Positions 57,306 to 64,000 of a DNA stretch of 64,000 bases are shown piece after piece; within the stretch, counting starts at the first letter, position 1, and the number at the start of each line of letters is the position of its first letter. The notes under the pieces were generated by a model that had not been told where the DNA came from, did not search any database, and saw only the letters and a list, made by a program, of their open reading frames with translations. The position numbers and the translations under genes were made by a program. The stretch is from Chiridota heheva (lineage: Eukaryota > Echinodermata > Holothuroidea > Apodida > Chiridotidae): assembly GCA_020152595.1 (NCBI GenBank), contig JAIGNY010001718.1:595852-659851 (forward strand). Reading direction: 5' to 3'.

Positions 57306-59631
57306 GTTCCTTAAGTGTGCTAATTTGTTTACTTGCTCAGTCAATCCAGCTGAAGGATCTCAAGAGGCTTTGGGAGGTGATATTTTTTGCAGCTTTAAAT
57401 TATAGATTAACTTCCTTCTTTGGACGAAATGAGGTCATGGCTGTCCCTAAAAGAGAATTGTTATAGGTTGAAGAAGGGAATTCATCACCTGCTGAAAATT
57501 CAAAATCAGTACTGAAATTTATAGTGTTTAATGGCCAAAAGGGGTATTTCACTTGCTGATGAGGGATTCTTTCATGATTAGTAGTGCTAGTCAATATTTA
57601 ATAGATACTGTTCATGTTGACCTCTGCCAACCATTCTGCCACAAGCATAAATGGGGCTGGCACTCAATGCTCAGTATCAAACTATCACTTTGTTGTATTA
57701 TAAGCGGGTCAGTTTAATTTGAGATGACCCTTGTTCTCTACATGGTTCAAAAACAGTAATCATTTGGTTAATGTGCCCAGTAACAGCTTTTTGAATGCAT
57801 CTTAATCTTAGATGGTAGCATCACTTGCAGAGATTAAGAGAATCTTCTATTTGATATATATGTGGTTCCTGTTTATGAATTCTTTGCATTGTGGTGAAGG
57901 AAATAAGGGCATTCCATGAAGTATAGTAAAATAAATGAGTCCCTGCCACCTGTATACCAAACACATTGAGTTCTATGCCCCTTCCCATGTCAGCTGTTAG
58001 CCTAAGGTCATTTCAGCAGGAAACTGAAAATATGTAGAATTATATTTTTAGGATTCAAATTGGAAAGAAACAAATTCAAGAATTATTGAATAATTATTAT
58101 TGATTTGGAATAACAGGAAGGATTTAGAATGATGCAGCATGAAGTCACATCTTGGTATACAAGTATTATGCATACAACATGATGCAAAAATCTGATAGAG
58201 ATCCCCCTTGTCTGTACATCATTTTCATGGGCCACAACCTCCCCCTCCCCCTGCTATGCGTACTGTGTGTAATCTATTGATGAATTATATGAAGAGCAAT
58301 TTACATATCTACCCTAAAGCTGCTTTTCTATGGAAATGTATATGTTAACCTTATTGTTGGTACACGATACCAGATTTCTTTTGCATTTTGACGTAGTAGA
58401 TGCTTAGGTGTTCTCATTCATTCCTCACTTATCCAAAAACATTGGTTATCTGAACCATCAAACCATTTACTGAAGCCCTAATTGAGGCCAAAATGAAGCT
58501 CTGTATGTAGAGGGCAATTAAAGCACACCAGAATGTAAACATCAAATATGTGTTAATAGTACTGCAATACATGTCCCTTATTTCTGTAGTTATTTCCTAA
58601 CAGATGGCTTAAATTCACATACCCAAACTTTTTAGTCATCTGACCCACCTCTGGTCCTGACTAGTTGGGATATTACTCAGGGATGACTGTATGAAATAGA
58701 GCTTTGTTAAATTGAAAATGATATCGCATGACCTTTATGGCACAAAATTTATCATTTTATGATTGAAAGTTAGTTCAAGGTCATATGCTTTATTAAAGTA
58801 TGTCCTATCGCTTTAAAAAGCAAGTACAATACTTGAAGGTGAGCTTTGTATTCAATTGAAATCAAGAAAGCATTGCAGAATACAATTGAATTTGCTACGT
58901 CCCATGCTTTGAATGGCAGCGGATGAACCTGCTAAACAAACTGTATGCTTTCTACAACCCACATCATGCCTGACAATATGCTGACATAGGCCAGGATGTC
59001 AACACACATCCTATCTGAGCTACATCTCACACTTACTAGGAGATGATAATGGCCAGATATCCCCAAGCCAGATAGCCAGATAGGGATATAAACGGCTTGA
59101 GGAAGGGCTCACAGCTGACTGATGACGATGATGTATTCAAATGTCGGTGTGTCTGTCTGTCTGCAATACCAATTAGTTACACAATGTGATGTTTTTTTTA
59201 AGAGACTGGTGAAATCGCTTACTTCTGAAGTCTTGATCAAAGTGGAATTTAAGTCAATTGAATCAATTGAAAAAGGGCCAAGTCCTTGGGTATATTTGAG
59301 GCAAGAAAAGTTACTAAATATATTTCTTTTTCACTTATTTTGAGGTTTTTCAGCTTTGCCAAATCAACACTTATTTTGATAAATTATGTTTTATAATTTT
59401 TTTTTTGAATAGCAAATTTGTTTTCAAAAGAATATTAATCTTAATTCTGTATAAGCAAATGGTGTATATAATCTTTTGATATTCTGTCATTAACTTGTTT
59501 GATAGTAATTGATTTCATTGTCACTCTTTAAATTTATGTAATTACAATAGCATCTATAAAAATGCATGGGATTCAAGTGAAGGTAATGAAAATGTGTTTA
59601 GCTTTATAATCATGAGAATTAATGATCCTTG
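57306..59631. other. Presumed sulfotransferase 3' UTR and downstream sequence
   Basis: No second gene was recognised. The first AATAAA after the stop that I noticed is at 57930-57935, giving a possible 3' UTR of about 0.8 kb. This is weak because AATAAA is common in AT-rich DNA. Confidence 0.35.
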
Positions 59632-59812
59632 AAGATTGCAAGTAAAAATATTGTACATTATTTTTAATTTAAACAAAAAAATAAAGCGAAAGCATCTATG
59701 TTATCTATCATTCTGATGATGAAGATTGCAAGTAAAAATATTGTACATTATTTTTGATTGAAAAAAGAAGAAGCCAAAGCATCTATTTTAGCTATCATTC
59801 TGATGATGATGA
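59632..59812. repeat. 90-bp direct duplication
   Basis: AAGATTGCAAGTAAAAATAT, then TGTACATTATTTTT, AAAGCATCTAT and TATCATTCTGATGATG, occurs at 59632 and again at 59722 with modest divergence. Confidence 0.85.
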
Positions 59813-60302
59813 GTCTAGGTACATAGGTCATGACAAAATCATCCTGTAATCTGCCAATGGGACAAGGTGGTCACAGGCTAAATTATTTAAATTAATCCTT
59901 AACTTATAATCAATCAAACGTTTTACCCTTAGTCAGAGCTAATGTAGACCAGTAGTTTAACAGTTAAATACGCAACTTTAATTATTTTCTGTAATGTTTA
60001 CACATATATGAAAATTTGAATTACTGGAATTTGCTACGAAAAAAGTAAAAGAGATAATATATAATTAGGAAGGTGAGCGTTTCCTTTTTGCCCAAAAGGA
60101 ACACTATGGAGTGTTGTCAGTGGCAGTGATTTCTTTTCAACATTTGGTGGGGCAGACGACCCACAACAATGGTGTAGCCAGCAGATAGGCTTTATATAAT
60201 GCTTCATTTTTTAGGGGACATAAGCATATTTGTTCCCCCCCCCCTCCTAACAAAATGATTGGGAGGGACATGTTCCCCCAGGATCACCACCTATATGAGT
60301 GT

Positions 60303-60473
60303 TAGCATAGCATAGCAAGGTTTATCGTCCCAAAAGCATCCAGTGCTGGACATTATATCAAGACGACCACGGCCTTTGATAACCAGTTGTGAACTCACTG
60401 GTTGCAGACCCACAGTGATACGAAGTGGGGATGAGAGGACAAAGCACTAACCACTACACCACAGAGATCTGTG
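60303..60473 (-). mobile_element. tRNA-Glu-derived SINE, second copy, inverted and degraded
   Basis: On the - strand: TCTGTGGTGTAGTGGTTAGT (A box kept), GCTTTGTCCTCTCA, a decayed B-box region, GTGGGTCTGCAACCAGTGAG, TTCACAACTGGTTATCAAAG, TTTTGGGACGATAAACC and a TGCTATGCTATGCT tail. It aligns end to end with 16270-16451 but lost GGTTCGAATCC, so it is unlikely to be transcribed by Pol III. Confidence 0.88.
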
Positions 60474-60837
60474 TTGTTGTATACATGTATTAGTTATCAA
60501 TGATTAGCTTAGTGGTCAGTCGTTGTCATCTTATGTAATAGAGAACACAATAGAAACAAAGATGTGAACTGAGATGGTACGGGGTTGTTTAAAATTGAGA
60601 AAATTTCCCACGAACTGGTCATTTTACACTAGTTTCAATTTTCAGGCATACATTTTAATTTGAGAAAATATGCCAATTTGGGATATCAAAAGATAAGCTT
60701 TACTTGATCTTGTAATGTAATTCACATTAGAACAGGCTCAGAGAAGAAATTGCAAACTTAAATTCTTTCGTATGAAACCTGCTCTTTGATTACTCTTTTT
60801 GAGTTAAGAGGAAGTCAGGTGATGTGATTTAAATTTT

Positions 60838-61188
60838 TAAAGAGGGAATCATGTTTTAAGACAATTGCCTGACCCATCACTAATAAATCTGATACATACT
60901 AGTAACGTCACTTTCACGATGGTAGTTGATTAGCTGGTCAGTGATAGTGCAAATATTTTGACCAATCAGAAGCGTTTGATTTAAGTGTATTTTTATCTTC
61001 ACTCCCATACAATATCTGACCTTTAACATTTTGCATTTCATTTTTGTGATTTCTTGAAAGATTCAGCTAATTCTTTTATGCATGGTCAGTTTGTAATTGC
61101 AATGGTAGTTGATTAGCTGGTCAGTGATAGTGCAAATATTTTGACCAATCAGCTACTTCTTTTATGCATGGTCAGTTTGTAATTGCAA
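60838..61188 (+). repeat. Dispersed repeat (ATTGCCTGACC family), copy 2, with internal duplication
   Basis: GAGGGAATCATG, ACAATTGCCTGACCCATCAC, AATAAATCTGATAC and GTAGTTGATTAGCTGGTCAG match 48015-48125. The block GATGGTAGTTGATTAGCTGG through TATTTTGACCAATCAG is repeated at about 61101-61152. TCTTTTATGCATGGTCAGTT with TGTAATTGCAA also occurs twice (near 61071 and 61159). The LINE remnant starts directly after it. Confidence 0.75.
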
Positions 61189-61189
61189 C

Positions 61190-61449
61190 AAATATACGTG
61201 AAGCTCTTCCCTATATCCATCCGTCTCGCACAACGAAGAGTTCAGTTTGATGGCCACTCACACCGCACCAAAGGAGAGCTACTATCTGATCTCCTCTTGT
61301 GGAAGCCCTTGCACAGCAAGAAACTGACGTACCCGCACATGATCTCAAGAGATACTGGAATCAAGGTAGAAGATCTCCTTGTGGCTATGACCGATCGTGA
61401 AGTCCGGAAACAAGTTGTGAAGAACATTTTGGCCACGGCTGCAAGATGA
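61190..61449 (+). pseudogene. RTE-like LINE C-terminal remnant
   Basis: An open stretch ending in TGA encodes PISIRLAQRRVQFDGHSHRT, KGELLSDLLLWKPLHSKKLT, YPHMISRDTGIKVEDLLVAM and TDREVRKQVV. This is the R-R-x-Q-F-x-G-H ... G-E-L-x-S-D-L-L-L-W-x-P ... R-D-T-G pattern found at the C-terminus of RTE-like RT proteins. The basic G-K-R-x-x-G-R-P segment expected after W-K-P-x-H is missing. It is more GC-rich than its surroundings. It is not a host gene; the ATG at 61183 has no significance. Confidence 0.82.
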
Positions 61450-64000
61450 TGACTGTAATTGCATAAAGATAGTGTTTGGGGAATAATAGCTTTGTAAAAT
61501 AATAGCTTTGTAAAATGCTTTTGAACAAGCGAGATATTTAATCGGAGTGGTTTGTTGGTTCTGATCATTTCCTCAGTTTTAAGGTCAACATCGATAAATT
61601 CTTTACTTACAGATCTGTTCATGATATGTTGTTTGATGGTGGTGCTAGTGTGGGCTTTTTATTAGGTTACTAGCTCTTCTCTGGCAGTGTTCTGGTTATT
61701 TATTCAATTGTTTTGAAGCCTCCTTTCACATTGTCTCAAAACAGCATCTGATTTTGAATGGAACTTTGCCATACTTGCAGCTCTGAAGATATAATGGCGT
61801 AACATGAAAGAAAAAGTTTGATAGAGAAAAATTAAAACTCCTGAACAGTATTGATTCTGAAACACATAAGGAGATGCTCAACCTTTGATCATCCATTAAA
61901 ATACTTCAGACTTCATTAAAGTATAAGGGCTGTTGCATTGGCATATGAATGTCTGTATGTAAAGCAATTAAGCAAAATTTCCCCATTGTATGGAAGATTG
62001 CTGTGCAATTTATGTAATTGCTATCCAACTTAAGTGTTGCATAATGCAGGATTTTAAGTTCAGTTTAAACCAGCAATAAAGACTGAACTCAGAGCAGATT
62101 GTTGGTGGTGGCAGCAGACATGTGTGTTGTACTGTACATGGGATTTGAGGCTCAAATTGGGCTTAACATTTGTAATGTTGACCACGTCCCAGTCAACATG
62201 TAGCAGAAATAGATGAAGGGAACATTCCATAACTGTGAAATAGATAAGCTTTGTATTAAGTCTGTTGTTCTCAGAATAAATTTGTTTACTAAGTCGGAAA
62301 GGGGAGGGGGGGGGGGGGGGAAGCAGACCACTGGTCTCCAGAAAGAAAGGAAAAGGGAATATTATGTTTAAAGATTTGGAAGGAAAGGGTGGAGAAAAAA
62401 AGGAAAGTCAAGTACACTTTTCCTCTTAACAGTACATACATTTGCGGTATACCTGCAGATATTTTATTTCAACACTTTCTGTGATCCCAGAAAGTAAGAT
62501 ATTTTTCACCCTTCATGTATCACTAGTGCTGTAAACTTCCCCACTACAGCAAGCCGTGTTGTCATGTTGCAGAATTTTATTATTATCATGTGCCCAAAAT
62601 TTCATATATTATGATGCTGTTTGAATTGGTCTTTTAATTAATTAAAGTCATTCTGGTTAACCACTGTTTTTGTATATACCAAATAGTTTTGATTATTGAA
62701 TTGTGTGTTAAATTATTTTTCATTTACACATCTGTTCAGAAGGAAATTGCAATGAAATACATATTTTAAGCAAGCAATGTGAGATTGCTTTCAGTCACCA
62801 AAAGTTACTGCACTTGTAACATCTCAAATGTGTTTGCAAGAAATGGCTTCTGTTTGTTTTTTATTCCAATTTTTCAGAAGGCTATGAAAAAAGCAGTATT
62901 AGAGAGCATTTGAGAAATACTCACAAATTTTGTGAGTTCAAAAGTATTAGTTACTTTTGGTGCTGCATGTGATTTTAAACAACTATAGATCAAATTCAAA
63001 ATCAGGGGGGAAAACAGCTAAAAAGTCATCAATTCTTTTGAAATGTAACAGCTTTTCATGCCAAATTATGCAAATTTGTGACATTGGAGAAGGCAGACCA
63101 CTCTATTTTCATTGTAGATCAATTGTTCTTCTAATCTGTGCTACAATGCTTCGGTGGAGAGGAGCTGATTATGACGAAGAAACTTTTGTAAACCTGCGTA
63201 GCTGGTCACTGTCAAGAAAGCACATCATGAGACTCGAGATTGGCATTTGTATTTGTTCTTTAAAATCATTTGTTCTGGTCAAGTGACCTGTCTTGTCTAA
63301 TGTCATTGTAGCTTGTTTCATGTTGTTAATTAGTGTTATCTTAATGTAAATTAATTAATTAATTAATTAATTGGAATTATAAAGAAAATTTCTTTGTTAA
63401 ATTATTAGAATTTGTTTAGCTTTTTATATATTAAAAAGATGTATTTAAGTAGTGTTGATGCAAATGTGCCAAGAGACCAAAGTTATAGATAGCATTACAG
63501 CATTGTTTGTTGCTTCATGAATTGTTGAAAAGACTTTCAGGTTATTTAGTGTGTGGTAAAAGGTGTGATGCTATGTATCAAAGATTATTTAGAGCAGATC
63601 CCATAGTGATATTATTTTGGTTATTAAAGAGTATGGATCAGCGAATTTGTATAATGCCTGAAAGTGTAATTATCATGCATCTTGCATAATTAGGATTAGG
63701 CTTTTTTATCGAACATTTGTGATGATGCCTGAACACAAGCATAAAACATGATGGCGTCAGGATTCTCACAGGAACTAGAGAGCTAACACTACAAGGTACC
63801 CAAAGTGATGATATCATTTAGTCACACTGATCACCTTTTTCGTTTCTCTTTCATCTACCAAGGAAAGCAAAGTACTGTTGTTTTAATCAACTTACATGTG
63901 TGTGTACAAATACTACACAAGTCTCAGGAATTTTTCCATTTCAATACATTTGATGTTCTACCCTATTTATGTTGAAAAGTTGGCATTGGAATGTCCAAAG
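61450..64000. other. No gene recognised; simple repeats
   Basis: It contains a G15 run at 62306-62320 (preceded by GGGGA; possible quadruplex or assembly weak point) and (AATT)n at about 63348-63373. An open frame at 62957-63286 has no family I recognise and begins at an internal ATG without context, so I do not call it. Confidence 0.4.

Noticed and set aside
61183-61449. Small host gene of 88 codons
   Set aside because: The residues match the C-terminal landmarks of RTE-like LINE proteins; there is no upstream gene structure.
62957-63286. 109-codon open frame as a gene
   Set aside because: No family or domain recognised, no start context, no splice signals considered convincing; it is likely chance.

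Overview
This window is non-coding-rich, AT-rich metazoan DNA. Three things indicate an animal: a spliced heparan-sulfate 3-O-sulfotransferase gene, several classes of non-LTR retrotransposon, and a tRNA-derived SINE. The mix of elements, frequent TACATGTA and TAGGCCTA words, and foldback elements built from short repeats suggest a marine invertebrate, perhaps an echinoderm. That placement is inference; no sequence here fixes the species.

The only intact host gene I can support is at 56.0-57.1 kb (+). It is a 377-residue type II membrane heparan sulfate glucosamine 3-O-sulfotransferase, most like HS3ST5. The whole coding region lies in one exon behind a clear splice acceptor, so 5' exon(s) should lie upstream. 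Its last ~147 bp, including the stop codon, are duplicated in tandem just downstream.

Most of the rest is transposon debris and tandem repeats. At 6.0-11.05 kb (-) lies a dead RTE-like LINE with endonuclease (EN) and reverse transcriptase (RT) domains. It carries three separate tandem arrays grown out of its own coding sequence. They sit at an N-terminal EN segment (33-bp units), at the EN D-x-N-A-R-V-G motif (72/57-bp units, 18 copies) and at RT motif A (20-bp units, 7 copies). Two DNA elements are also inserted in its EN domain: a hAT-like element with an 8-bp target duplication, and a long-inverted-repeat element flanked by TTAA. Removing either with one target copy restores the LINE reading frame, so the window contains its own empty-site proof. 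A second copy of the TTAA element at 39.6-40.8 kb has a CR1/L2-like LINE inserted in it.

Other LINE pieces are Rex1-like (21.1-22.5 kb), RTE-like C-terminal fragments (24.4-25.0 and 61.2-61.4 kb), an RNase H-bearing LINE (38.1-39.4 kb, with extra 3' tails near 0.9 and 46.5 kb), and CR1/L2-like LINEs (39.9-40.5, 44.4-45.5, 52.7-53.8 kb). A tRNA-Glu-derived SINE with an (ATGCT)n tail has copies at 16.3 and 60.4 kb. A foldback family with TTACAGAAA-type ends and AGCTTGC palindromes has two forms, 319 bp at 51.1 kb and 1.0 kb at 54.0 kb. A dispersed repeat carrying GGCGGGGCTT occurs at five loci, all on the + strand. Minisatellites are numerous, with unit sizes of 17, 19, 20, 21, 25, 26, 33, 36, 50, 53 and 57/72 bp.

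No operon, CRISPR array or cooperating gene cluster is present. The notable biology is structural: repeats nucleating inside transposon motifs, nested insertions that can be read from internal evidence, and a duplicated enzyme C-terminus.
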